From the NCBI GenBank assembly GCA_050954785.1, contig JBPBQO010000136.1, forward strand, positions 1 through 32,786: a stretch of 32,786 bases of DNA, read 5' to 3'. Shown piece by piece: positions 15,381-23,804 of the stretch. The DNA comes from Lichenicola sp050954785. GTDB lineage: Bacteria; Pseudomonadota; Alphaproteobacteria; Acetobacterales; Acetobacteraceae. Each line of letters starts with the position of its first letter. Position 1 is the first letter of the stretch. Below the pieces are notes generated by a model that saw only the letters and a list, made by a program, of their open reading frames with translations, did no database searches and had not been told where the DNA came from. Position numbers and translations under genes: made by a program.

Positions 15381-17561
15381 CTACCAGCGGGTCCAGATCA
15401 GCCGATCGTTATCGTATACGAACGTAATCGGCGTTGTTGCAGTGATACTGGAAGGTGCTCCCAGAATCGTGGCTACTCCACCTGTGGTTGCGGTGCCACC
15501 GGAGACGGTGAAGCTGGTTACCGTGCATTCCGATGCAATGTGGAATGTCTGCTTGTTGCGCGGGTTGGCAGGCATGATTTCGGATAGCCATGCAAGTGTG
15601 CCGTTGCAGACCAGGATCGATCCGCTGGTGTTGTCCACGGCGGTGATGGTGCCGCCACTTGCCGCGGCGACAGGCTGCGGCGAACCGTCCACGATTCCGC
15701 CGGTCGTCACGATGCCGCCCTTGCAGAGCGCGTTCAGCGTGCCGAGGCCCGAGGTCCCGGCAGCACCGCCGCTGACATAGGTGCGGCAATCGAAATCGTT
15801 CAGCCCGGACAGAGTACCGTTCGACGAGGCGGCGCTGTGCCAGTCGATCGTGCCGATGGTTCCGTTACCGACGCCCGGTATCGCGATGCCCGGCATGCCG
15901 AGTTCGAAGCCGGCGCCGAAGAACTGCGACAGCGAGCCATGGACGACGGTGTCCTGCCCCGCCTCCGCATAAAGCAGTTCGTCGCTCGTCGTCATGTGCA
16001 GGAATTGCGGGTGGAAGCGGGCGTCGGTGCCGCTATACGCGTCGCGGAAGCAGATCGTGGCGGCGTAGCAGATGCCACCCTGCACCACGACGTTGGGACC
16101 CTGGGCCAGAAAGCCGAGATCGGTGCCCGATATGCTGACGTTGCTCACCAGGCTGGGCTGCGGATCGTAGGTGGTGGTGCCGTTCGCGCCCTGGTTCAGA
16201 AGCACGCCATAGGCGTTGTAGCCGGTACCCTGCGCGCCGGCTGCCGGCGCGACGATGGTGTCGCCACTGACGTTGACCCAGTCCACGCCGTCGAGCCACA
16301 TCGCATGCCAGTCGTGGCCGGTCGGATGATTGATCGTGTAATAGAAGCTGCCGGACGAGAACACCGTGCCGATGTTCTGCACATGCACGAGTTCCTGGCC
16401 GCTGCCGCCGGACGCTGCATGGATCGAAAGCGATCCCGCCGACCCGTTCACCGCCGACAGCCAGGTGATGCCGGTCTGGCCGGTGATCCAGTACGGCCGC
16501 TCCAGGAACACGCCCTGGATGCCCCAGCCGCTGATATCGAAGAACCTGGCGCCGCCGATCGAGCCGCAATCCTGGCAGACGATTTCCGAATGGCCGGTCC
16601 CGCCGACGGGCGCGTCGCTGACCATCTGGAACCCGATCGTGCGGGCCTCGCGCGGATCGACCACCTCGACGCGGTTCATGAACAGGAAGTCGGGGTCGGT
16701 GTAGCGCAACCCGACAGCCCAGGCCTGGGTATCCGCAGCCCAGCCGCCACGGTTGGTGATGACGACGTCCTCGATCACCTGGGTCGGGGAAGCATTCGCA
16801 TTGATCAGCGGGATCGCCTTGATGTTCAGGGCAATTCCGGGATTGGTCGCGCCGGCGAAGGCCGTCGCGAACTTGATGCCCTTGACGTAGACCGCTTGTC
16901 CCAGAAACGTCCCGCTCCGGGCAACATCGTTGCCGCCGATATTGCCGGTGGTGGCGTTGGACGGATTGGGTGAGAAATTGATGTCCAGCCCGTCGCCGGA
17001 ACTGGTCCAGACCAGCTCGGTGTTCGAGGTTCCCTCGCCGACGATGGCGAAGCTGGAATTGGCCAGCATGTTGGCGGTCAGGGTGCCGCTGAGGATGCAG
17101 GCGCCGGACGGAATGAGGATCTTCGCAGCACCGTTCCGGTTGGGCCCGACGCCGACGACGGCGCTGAACTGGGCGGCGACCCCTCCGGCCGGAACCTGTC
17201 CGGTCGCCACCGCGATCGCCGCGCGGAATGCCGCCGTGTCGTCGGTGGTGCCGTCGCATCTGGCGCCGTAGTCGCGCACGTTCAGGCTGTCGGAAAAGCG
17301 CGCGGACAATGTGCGCGATGCAATGGCAAGCGCCGGCAACGGTGTCGCCGCGCCGACCTGCGATGCCGGAAGAGCCGCCGCCGCCTGGGCGGCCAGGTTT
17401 GCCAGCGTGGGGCCGGTCACGCTGCCGACCGTGGCCGCGCCATTGATGCTGCGGATGCTCAGGTCACGGGCCGTGGCATCGCCCGCACGACTGAAAATGG
17501 GCTGTGCATGAGCCGTTGAAACGATCGTAATGAAGGCGAGCGCGAGGGGGAGGCGCGTCAT
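15381..17561 (-). CDS. Secreted right-handed beta-helix protein (pectate lyase 3 / tailspike type)
   Basis: A 726-residue exported protein. A Sec signal peptide (MTRLPLALAFITIVSTAHA, cleavage about after residue 19) is followed by a linker to about residue 90 and then SLNVRDYGARCDGTTDDTAAF, the hallmark opening of the Pectate_lyase_3 / phage tailspike beta-helix family. A long Asn/Gly/Val-rich region with repeated short strands follows. The last 130 residues are a Gly/Thr/Ser-rich, small-strand region ending DNDRLIWTRW, reminiscent of the C-terminal domains of tail fibres. Catalytic residues cannot be assigned. The ATG at 17561 has GGAGA five to six bases upstream. It neighbours galE and the polysaccharide operon, so it may trim, bind or anchor exopolysaccharide (inference). 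Pectin as substrate is not implied. Confidence 0.82.
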   Translation of the reverse strand: MTRLPLALAFITIVSTAHAQPIFSRAGDATARDLSIRSINGAATVGSVTGPTLANLAAQAAAALPASQVGAATPLPALAIASRTLSARFSDSLNVRDYGARCDGTTDDTAAFRAAIAVATGQVPAGGVAAQFSAVVGVGPNRNGAAKILIPSGACILSGTLTANMLANSSFAIVGEGTSNTELVWTSSGDGLDINFSPNPSNATTGNIGGNDVARSGTFLGQAVYVKGIKFATAFAGATNPGIALNIKAIPLINANASPTQVIEDVVITNRGGWAADTQAWAVGLRYTDPDFLFMNRVEVVDPREARTIGFQMVSDAPVGGTGHSEIVCQDCGSIGGARFFDISGWGIQGVFLERPYWITGQTGITWLSAVNGSAGSLSIHAASGGSGQELVHVQNIGTVFSSGSFYYTINHPTGHDWHAMWLDGVDWVNVSGDTIVAPAAGAQGTGYNAYGVLLNQGANGTTTYDPQPSLVSNVSISGTDLGFLAQGPNVVVQGGICYAATICFRDAYSGTDARFHPQFLHMTTSDELLYAEAGQDTVVHGSLSQFFGAGFELGMPGIAIPGVGNGTIGTIDWHSAASSNGTLSGLNDFDCRTYVSGGAAGTSGLGTLNALCKGGIVTTGGIVDGSPQPVAAASGGTITAVDNTSGSILVCNGTLAWLSEIMPANPRNKQTFHIASECTVTSFTVSGGTATTGGVATILGAPSSITATTPITFVYDNDRLIWTRW

Positions 17562-17670
17562 GGGATCTCCGACTATGGCCTCCGGGGGAGCCGGTGCCGA
17601 GCTGGATGCTACGACGGTTCAATACGATGCCGGAAAGAAAGCGTTCGCCGGCGTTTTCACAAAAGCCCGA

Positions 17671-19647
17671 TCAGCCCAGGCGCAACCCGTAACGGATGAA
17701 GCCGCCGGCGCCGTCGCCCAGCCGCGTGATGTCGGGTCGGTCGCCGAGGTATCGTGCCGTTTCGGCCCTGCCGTTGAAGGCGAGCACGACCGGCCGGCTG
17801 AGCGGACGAAACCGCCAGATCGGCTCGGCGACCGGCGATATCTGCTTTGCCTGCATTACATAGCGGACGATCACGTCGCGGTTCAGGTCGGGCGCCTGCA
17901 GCACCACGTGCGAGCCGCCGGTGCCGGGGAACGCGCCACCGCCATCGGCACGGTAGTTGTTGGTCACCACCAGGAAGCTCTCGCCGGCGGTAATCGGCCT
18001 GCCCTGGTAGCGGACATCATGCACCCGGTGCGCATCCGGCTGGATCACGTGGCCCTCGCCGTCGTAGCGCTCGGGCTGCGACAGGTCGATCTCGTAGGTC
18101 AGGCCGGCGATGGTATCGAACAGGTAGCTCGGCGCGTGGGAGGAGGTGAGTTCCTGCGGCGTGTCGATGGCCGGATCGATCCGGTTGAAGATCGCGCAGG
18201 ATCGCTCCAGCCATTCATGCAACTCGTCGCCATCGACCTTCACAATGCAGACCGTGTTGGCGAACATGTAGAGATTGGCGATATCCTTCATGTCGAGCGG
18301 CCCGGCCGGGATGTCGACGAAAGAATCCGGCCCGGCACCGCCGGCCTTGAAAGGCGACGCCGCCGACAGCAGCGGCAGATGCGCATTCGGCGTTCCCGCC
18401 AGGAGCGGCTGCGCGTACCAGAGCTGTGCCGCACTCACCAGAGACAGGGCCGCGTCGTTGCCGATCATCGAGAAATAGGTGTTGATCGGCACCGTCGTGC
18501 TGCCGACCGGCTGCTCCATCCAGCGCAGGGTTGCGCCATGCTCGGGCGCGGCGGCGGCCAGAATTGCAGCGTCGTCCGGTACCAGGGCAAGCGCCTGGCG
18601 GCCCTCGCGGCGATAGATCGGACGTGCCTCGACCTGGAAATCGTCCACCGTCCAGCGTACCGGCCCGGACCCATCCTGGTGACGGGCGAGCACCAGGTCG
18701 ATCACCCCGAGATGGCTGCCCCAGAAACCGGGCATCACGGCCGGAATGCCGCCCAGGGTGCCGCGGACAGTATCGACGCCGTCCAGATGCTCATAATCGG
18801 GTCCGGGAAATACGCGATGGGCGTGGCCGGTGAAAATCACGTCGATGCCCGGCACGGATGCGAGATGCAGCGCCGCATTCTCCTCGCCCTCGCGTCGCGC
18901 GGCGCCGGAAATACCGGAATGGCACAGCGCCACGACAAGGTCGCACCGTGCCCGCAGCCCCGGGACGACGCGTGCCGCCGCCTCGACGATGTCGAGCGCG
19001 GTGACATGGCCCTCGAGCCGGGCCTTGTCCCACACCATGATCTGCGGCGTGACCACGCCGAATACGCCGATGCGCAGCCGATGCACGGCACCGTCCTCGT
19101 CCACCACATCCCGCACCAGCACGATCGACGGAGCGATGAACGGTTTGCCGTCCAGCGTCTCGAGGTTGGCGCAGACGAACGGGAACTTCGCCGACTCCAA
19201 AGCCAGCTTGAGGAAATCCAGCCCGTAGTTGAACTCGTGGTTTCCGAAGGTGGCGGCGTCGTAGCCGAGCAGGTTCATCGCCCGGAACATCGGATGGCCG
19301 CCAGCCCGGGTCAGGTGACCGGGGAGCGCCATGTAGTCGCCGAGCGGGTTGCCCTGGATAATGTCGCCATTGTCGAAAAGCACTGTATTCTTGGCCTGGC
19401 CGCGTGCCTGCCGGACCAGTGTCGAGACCTTGGCCAACCCGACCGTGTTGTCCTGGCGATCCTGGTAATAGTCGTAGTCATAGACGAACATGTGCAGGTC
19501 GGAGGTTTCGAGCAGCCGAAGCTTCACCCGGGCGGTCGTGGCTGTGGACACGGTTCTGCCCGCTGCCGCTTCGGCCTTCCCTGCCAATGAGGTCGCCGCC
19601 AATCCACCCGCGCCACCAATCAACACGCGCCTCGTTACTTCCCGCAT
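17671..19647 (-). CDS. cpdB: 2',3'-cyclic-nucleotide 2'-phosphodiesterase/3'-nucleotidase, Tat-exported
   Basis: A periplasmic enzyme that opens 2',3'-cyclic nucleotides and removes the 3'-phosphate, salvaging nucleosides and phosphate. About 658 residues. The N-terminus TRRVLIGGAGGLAATS with an A-rich end is a twin-arginine signal (Arg6-Arg7). The metallophosphoesterase domain has ETSDLHMF (Asp50, His52), FDNGDIIQGNPLGDY (Asp92), GNHEFNYGLDFL (135-145), a LCHSGI histidine and TGHAHR. The C-terminal 5'-nucleotidase domain has VTNNYRADGGGAFPG with the substrate-stacking region. This is the full CpdB architecture. I use the ATG at 19647, with AGGGGG about six bases upstream; a GTG directly before it is the alternative. 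It lies 76 bases after gshA on the same strand and may be co-transcribed. Confidence 0.9.
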   Translation of the reverse strand: MREVTRRVLIGGAGGLAATSLAGKAEAAAGRTVSTATTARVKLRLLETSDLHMFVYDYDYYQDRQDNTVGLAKVSTLVRQARGQAKNTVLFDNGDIIQGNPLGDYMALPGHLTRAGGHPMFRAMNLLGYDAATFGNHEFNYGLDFLKLALESAKFPFVCANLETLDGKPFIAPSIVLVRDVVDEDGAVHRLRIGVFGVVTPQIMVWDKARLEGHVTALDIVEAAARVVPGLRARCDLVVALCHSGISGAARREGEENAALHLASVPGIDVIFTGHAHRVFPGPDYEHLDGVDTVRGTLGGIPAVMPGFWGSHLGVIDLVLARHQDGSGPVRWTVDDFQVEARPIYRREGRQALALVPDDAAILAAAAPEHGATLRWMEQPVGSTTVPINTYFSMIGNDAALSLVSAAQLWYAQPLLAGTPNAHLPLLSAASPFKAGGAGPDSFVDIPAGPLDMKDIANLYMFANTVCIVKVDGDELHEWLERSCAIFNRIDPAIDTPQELTSSHAPSYLFDTIAGLTYEIDLSQPERYDGEGHVIQPDAHRVHDVRYQGRPITAGESFLVVTNNYRADGGGAFPGTGGSHVVLQAPDLNRDVIVRYVMQAKQISPVAEPIWRFRPLSRPVVLAFNGRAETARYLGDRPDITRLGDGAGGFIRYGLRLG

Positions 19648-19723
19648 CACCTGCCCCCTTCGCTCATCGTTGATTCAGGCGCACGTCGCAAGCAAAACGG
19701 CCGGTCGGGCAGTCGATCCATGG

Positions 19724-21118
19724 TCAGATCGCGGCCTCGGCGAAGATCCGGGTAACGTCGCCGGCCCAGTCGCCGCGATACCGCTCGAGCCAATGCTCCG
19801 CCTGGTTCGGAGCGCCCTGCACGATCGGCAGCAGCGGCGACAGGTGGCGGCGCTCGTCCTGCCCGCTCGGGTCCATGATGCCGCGCGACGCCAGCCCGCC
19901 CGAGGCGATCGCCACCATGTGTGCGGCGAGATCGCATACGGTGCCGCCAGCCCAGGGTGCGTGCAGGCCCTGGACGGGAATCTGCGCGCGCATGGCGATG
20001 TAGGCCTCCCAAGGCTGCTCGCGCACCAGCGCATCGGCGGCGGCCAGGGCCGCGTCGTCGTACAGCAGCCCGACCCAGAGCGCCGACTGCGCCACCATCA
20101 TCGGAATGCTGCCGGCATCGGCGCCGCGCATCTCCAGGAACCGCTTGATGCGGACATCGGTGAAGGCCGTAGTGAGGTGATCGTCGAAATCGCCGAGCGT
20201 CGGCCGGAAGCCCTCGAGCCCCGGCTGCCGTCCCGCCATCCAGGCGCGAAACGAACCGCCGGCGACATCGATCAGCCGATTGTCGCGGCTGACGAAGTAC
20301 ATCGGCACGTCCAGCACCCAATCGACGTAGCGGCCGAAGCCGAAGCCCTCGTCGAAGAACAGCCTGGGCATTCCGCTGCGCGCATTGTCTGTGTCGGTCC
20401 AGACCTCGGCCCGGGTGGAGAGCAGACCATTCGGCCGGCCTTCCTTGAACGGCGAGTTCGCGAACAGGGCGGTGGCCACCGGCTGCAGCGCCAGCGACAC
20501 ACGCAGCTTGCGCGCCATGTCGGCTTCCGACGCATAGTCCAGGTTCACCTGCACGGTGCAGGTGCGCAGCATCATGTCGAGGCCGCGCGTGCCCACCAAC
20601 GGCATGTAGCGGCGCATGATGGCATAGCGGCTCTTGGGCATGAACGGCATCTGCTCGCGCGTCGCGGTCGGGTGGAAGCCGAGCGGTGCGAAGCCGAGCC
20701 CGAGCCTGTCGGCATGCGGGCGAAGTGCCAGGGCATGGTCGCGCAGCTCCGCCTCGGTCTCGTGCAGGCTGGCGAGTGGCGCACCGGATAGCTCGAACTG
20801 GCCCGCCGGCTCGAGCGAAATCGAACCGCCCGCATGCGCGCCCAGGCCCTTCAGCCCGATCAGCGCGCCGGTGTCGCGGATCGGTTCCCAGGATGACGTG
20901 TCGGTCGCGAATGCCCCCAGCAGGTCGGCGATCCCGTCGGGCTGGTAAGGCGGCGGCGACCAGACTGCCTGGGCCTGTCCCGGGAGGCGGAAGCCGAACT
21001 TCTCGTGTTCGGTGCCGATCCGCCAGCTCTCCCGCGGCTTGCAGCCGACAGCGAGATGCGATGCGAGCTGCTCCACCGAGGCGATGGGCGTGTCGTCTTG
21101 ATCACCAGGGTTCGACAT
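19724..21118 (-). CDS. gshA: Glutamate--cysteine ligase, plant/alphaproteobacterial type
   Basis: Joins glutamate and cysteine with ATP, the first step of glutathione synthesis in the cytoplasm. The 464 residues carry RIGTEHEKFGF (33-43), the glycine-rich GGSISLEPAGQFELSG block, SRYAIMRRYMP, TCTVQVNLDY, FANSPF and EMRGAD, all characteristic of the plant-like GCS2 group rather than the E. coli GshA group. Length is typical. The start at the ATG at 21118 has only a weak upstream GAGGGA about 15 bases away. A 99-base spacer separates it from rsmE upstream on the same strand, so rsmE-gshA-cpdB could form one unit. Confidence 0.95.
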   Translation of the reverse strand: MSNPGDQDDTPIASVEQLASHLAVGCKPRESWRIGTEHEKFGFRLPGQAQAVWSPPPYQPDGIADLLGAFATDTSSWEPIRDTGALIGLKGLGAHAGGSISLEPAGQFELSGAPLASLHETEAELRDHALALRPHADRLGLGFAPLGFHPTATREQMPFMPKSRYAIMRRYMPLVGTRGLDMMLRTCTVQVNLDYASEADMARKLRVSLALQPVATALFANSPFKEGRPNGLLSTRAEVWTDTDNARSGMPRLFFDEGFGFGRYVDWVLDVPMYFVSRDNRLIDVAGGSFRAWMAGRQPGLEGFRPTLGDFDDHLTTAFTDVRIKRFLEMRGADAGSIPMMVAQSALWVGLLYDDAALAAADALVREQPWEAYIAMRAQIPVQGLHAPWAGGTVCDLAAHMVAIASGGLASRGIMDPSGQDERRHLSPLLPIVQGAPNQAEHWLERYRGDWAGDVTRIFAEAAI

Positions 21119-21217
21119 CGGGGCGAAAACAATCCCTCAAGGGGCGGTGAGGTCTTGCGACCGACCGCCCGGTTTCGTGGTGTGTCTATGGCGCGTCCGC
21201 CCGGTCGGCAACCTGGA

Positions 21218-21946
21218 TCAGGAAACCAGCCCGGCCAGCCCAGCCAGGCAGGCAGTCTCGGCCCTCAGGATCAGGCGTCCAAGAGACACCGTCACCACAA
21301 AGGGCCGCGTCCGCAGGAGTTCGAGCTCGGCCGGCGAGAACCCGCCCTCGGGGCCCACCAGCAGGCCCGGCTGGACCCCGGGGTCGGTCCGCGCACGCCA
21401 CGCCGCCACGGTATCGCCGGCAGCACCACGCTGCTCGGCACGTTCGATCGCCGCGAGCAGCGGCCGCTCGGCGTCCCAGGTGCCGAGCAGGTCCATCAGG
21501 CGCACCGGCTCGGCGATCGCGGGCACGCTCAGCCGCTCGCACTGCTCGGCAGCCTCGGTGGCGATCGCCACCCAGCGTTCGCCGTTGATCCGTGCAGTGT
21601 TGGTGCGCTCGGTCATGACCGGCTGCAGGGCCGAAGCCCCGAGCTCGGTCGCCATGCGCACGACCAGGTCGGTGCCGTCGCGCTTGATCGGCGCGAACAC
21701 CAGCACCGGCCCGGGTTCGGGTGCCGGCGGCCGCATCCGCTGCTCGACGACGAAGCTGCCCCGGTCCTTGCGCAGCGCATCGATCCGCACCAGCCATTCG
21801 CCGTCGGCCGCGTTGAACAGGCGCACCCGGTCGCCCGGCTGGCGGCGCAGCACGTGGCCGAGATAATGCGCCTGTCCCGGTGCCATCGCGATGGACGCAT
21901 CCATCAGGAGCCCCTGTTCGGCATGAAGTCTCGGCTGGTCCTGCAC
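21218..21946 (-). CDS. rsmE: 16S rRNA (uracil(1498)-N(3))-methyltransferase
   Basis: Methylates U1498 of 16S rRNA using S-adenosylmethionine. The 242-residue protein has the N-terminal PUA-like part (QDQPRLHAEQ..., QAHYLGHVLRRQPGDRVRLFNAADGEW) and the C-terminal knotted SPOUT domain with KRDGTDLVVRMATELG, ATEAAEQCERL, LLVGPEGGFSPAEL and VSLGRLILRAETA, the cofactor-binding knot. I choose the GTG at 21946 because it gives the family's usual N-terminus and has GGAG about nine bases upstream; the frame is open further upstream into the divergent ubiA gene. The 65-base gap to ubiA must hold promoters for both directions. Confidence 0.93.
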   Translation of the reverse strand: MQDQPRLHAEQGLLMDASIAMAPGQAHYLGHVLRRQPGDRVRLFNAADGEWLVRIDALRKDRGSFVVEQRMRPPAPEPGPVLVFAPIKRDGTDLVVRMATELGASALQPVMTERTNTARINGERWVAIATEAAEQCERLSVPAIAEPVRLMDLLGTWDAERPLLAAIERAEQRGAAGDTVAAWRARTDPGVQPGLLVGPEGGFSPAELELLRTRPFVVTVSLGRLILRAETACLAGLAGLVS

Positions 21947-22011
21947 CGTGTTCGTACTCCGCTTCGCCGGTCGCTCGTTGACCAAAATCCGACGCCGCCA
22001 TAGCAGAGGCC

Positions 22012-22917
22012 ATGGCGCATACCGACATCGTCGCGACCGGCTGGATCCGTCACCTGCCGGCACCCCTGCGATCCTACGCGCTGCTCGCGCGGCTCGACCG
22101 ACCGATCGGCACATGGCTGCTGTTCCTGCCGGGGCTGTGGGGCATCCTGCTGCCGGCCGGCGTCGCACCCACGGAACGCCTGCGCCTGATCGTACTGTTC
22201 GCGGTCGGCAGCGTGGTGATGCGATCGGCCGGCTGCGTGGTCAACGACATGTGGGATCGCGACATCGACCGCAAGGTGGCGCGTACCGCCGGACGGCCGC
22301 TGGCATCGGGCGCGTTGCGGATGCGCCAGGCCGCGTCGTTCCTGCTGCTGCTGCTGCTGGCCGGGCTGGCGGTGCTGCTGTCGCTGAACCGGCTGTGCTG
22401 GATCCTCGGCGCCGGCTCGCTGCTGCTGGTCGGGCTGTATCCGCTGGCCAAGCGGGTGACCTGGTGGCCGCAACTGGTGATGGGCTTCACGTTCGGCTTC
22501 GGGGCGCCGCTCGGTTATGTCGCCGCCACCGGCCGGATCGATTCGACGATGCTGTCGCTCTACGCGGCGGCGATCCTGTGGGACCTCGGCTTCGACACGA
22601 TCTACGGCTTCCAGGACATGGAGGACGACGTGATGGCGGGGGTGAAATCCACCTCCCGGCTGGTGGCCGCCCACCCACAACGCTTCATCGCCGGCTGCTA
22701 TGGACTGACCCTGGCTGCGCTGGTCGCGGCGGGATGGCTGGCCGGGCTGCAGCCGCTGTTCTGGCTGGTGCTGGTGCTGCCGGCAATCCTGCTCGGGTTG
22801 CAGGTGCGCCGGCTCGACATCGCCAGCCCGGCCGGCTGCCTGCGCCTGTTCCGGAGCAACCGCGAGGTGGGGCTCGCCATCGCCCTGGCGCTGCTTGCCG
22901 GCCACCTCGCCCACTGA
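22012..22917 (+). CDS. ubiA: 4-hydroxybenzoate polyprenyltransferase
   Basis: Attaches the polyprenyl tail to 4-hydroxybenzoate in ubiquinone synthesis, in the inner membrane. The 301-residue protein has the two aspartate-rich prenyl-diphosphate/Mg sites: NDMWDRDID (78-86) with RKVARTAGRPLASG after it, and DLGFDTIYGFQDMEDD (191-206). About eight hydrophobic segments surround them, including a poly-Leu helix (residues 110-125). It starts with the ATG at 22012. Divergent to rsmE; the HAD phosphatase follows on the same strand after 110 bases. Confidence 0.95.
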   Translation: MAHTDIVATGWIRHLPAPLRSYALLARLDRPIGTWLLFLPGLWGILLPAGVAPTERLRLIVLFAVGSVVMRSAGCVVNDMWDRDIDRKVARTAGRPLASGALRMRQAASFLLLLLLAGLAVLLSLNRLCWILGAGSLLLVGLYPLAKRVTWWPQLVMGFTFGFGAPLGYVAATGRIDSTMLSLYAAAILWDLGFDTIYGFQDMEDDVMAGVKSTSRLVAAHPQRFIAGCYGLTLAALVAAGWLAGLQPLFWLVLVLPAILLGLQVRRLDIASPAGCLRLFRSNREVGLAIALALLAGHLAH

Positions 22918-23027
22918 AGGCCGGTGTCGGACCGGCTGGTCGCACATATGTGTTGAAGCAGGACCGGCGGCGGATCGTGGTGTTGCCGCGTTCAGGGCAG
23001 ATCGTATACCGCCACGAGGATATGTTC

Positions 23028-23690
23028 ATGCCTAAAGCCGCCATCTTCGACATCGACGGCACATTGGTCGATTCCGTCGACCTGCACGCCCGCTCCTGGC
23101 AGGAAGCCTTTGCCAAGTTCGGTCACGCGGTGACGTTCGAGCAGGCGCGGAGCCAGATCGGCAAGGGCGGCGACCAGTTGCTGCCGGTGTTCCTGTCGCA
23201 GGCCGAGCAGGACGACCATGGCGAAGAGATGGAGGAATGGCGGGGCAAGCTGTTCAAGTCCAAATACATGTCCCTGGTGCGGCCATTCTCGGCGGTGCCC
23301 GAATTGCTGCGCAAGATTCACGACGCCGGATTGAAAGTGGCCGCCGCGACCTCGGCCAAGAAAAGCGAACTCGAGATCTATCTCGAGATCGCGCGGATCA
23401 CCGACCTGGTGGATGTGGCGACATCGTCGGAAGATGCCGAGCAGTCCAAGCCCGCACCGGATATATTCCAGGTCGCGCTGAAGAAGCTGGGCCTCGACGG
23501 TGCCGATGCGGTCGCGATCGGCGACACGCCCTATGACGCGCAAGCCGCAGGCAAGGCCGGCATTCGCACCATCGGCGTGCTTTGCGGCGGTTTCACGGAA
23601 TCGGACCTGCGCGAAGGCGGCTGCGTCGCGGTCTATCCCGGGCCCGGCGCCCTGCTCGCCTGCTTCGATGCCTCACCACTAAGCAGCTAG
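23028..23690 (+). CDS. HAD-family phosphatase (beta-phosphoglucomutase-like subgroup)
   Basis: A 220-residue soluble haloacid dehalogenase-fold hydrolase with an alpha-helical cap. Motif I is FDIDGTLVDS (nucleophile Asp8, acid/base Asp10), motif II is the Ser/Thr in AAATSAKK, motif III is the Lys in SKPAPD, and motif IV is GDTPYDA. The cap (about 18-85) begins LHARSWQEAFAKFGH, as in phosphoglycolate phosphatase and beta-phosphoglucomutase relatives; the substrate cannot be told. The ATG at 23028 follows GAGGA by about seven bases; an ATG at 23022 lies too close to that site, and the much longer open frame upstream is a shadow of ubiA. It is not KdsC, which lacks such a cap. A 9-bp hairpin follows the gene. 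Confidence 0.87.
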   Translation: MPKAAIFDIDGTLVDSVDLHARSWQEAFAKFGHAVTFEQARSQIGKGGDQLLPVFLSQAEQDDHGEEMEEWRGKLFKSKYMSLVRPFSAVPELLRKIHDAGLKVAAATSAKKSELEIYLEIARITDLVDVATSSEDAEQSKPAPDIFQVALKKLGLDGADAVAIGDTPYDAQAAGKAGIRTIGVLCGGFTESDLREGGCVAVYPGPGALLACFDASPLSS

Positions 23691-23721
23691 GTCATTTGTT
23701 TTGTAAACGTAATATCAGGGA

Positions 23722-23744
23722 GCGACCGCCATACAGGCGGTCGC
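23722..23744. terminator. Strong hairpin after the HAD gene, possible terminator
   Basis: GCGACCGCC (23722-23730) pairs perfectly with GGCGGTCGC (23736-23744) around a 5-base loop, 31 bases after the HAD stop. There is no T-run on either side, so intrinsic termination is uncertain; transcript end protection is an alternative. Confidence 0.4.
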
Positions 23745-23745
23745 C

Positions 23746-23774
23746 TTGAGATGCGTGCTATAGTTTGCTAGATA
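23746..23774 (+). promoter_or_regulatory. Candidate promoter for the unknown gene at 23805
   Basis: TTGAGA (23746-23751) and TAGATA (23769-23774) are separated by exactly 17 bases. The -35 matches the housekeeping consensus at 5/6, the -10 only at 3/6. Transcription would begin inside or just before the hairpin at 23774-23798. Weak, position-supported inference. Confidence 0.22.
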
Positions 23775-23798
23775 TCGCCGACATTTTACAACGGCGAT
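23774..23798 (+). promoter_or_regulatory. Hairpin immediately upstream of a start codon
   Basis: ATCGCCG (23774-23780) pairs with CGGCGAT (23792-23798), loop of 11 bases, ending 6 bases before the ATG at 23805. It would cover the place where a ribosome binding site should be, and no clear Shine-Dalgarno is seen otherwise. A role in translation control is inferred only. Confidence 0.35.
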
Positions 23799-23804
23799 GG
23801 CTCT

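Noticed and set aside
21948..23027. Extension of the HAD protein through ubiA
   Set aside because: This stretch is a shadow of ubiA in another frame. HAD motif I begins right after the ATG at 23028.
23028..23690. HAD gene as the missing kdsC
   Set aside because: It has an alpha-helical cap inserted after motif I, as in phosphoglucomutase and phosphoglycolate phosphatase relatives; KdsC is cap-less and tetrameric.
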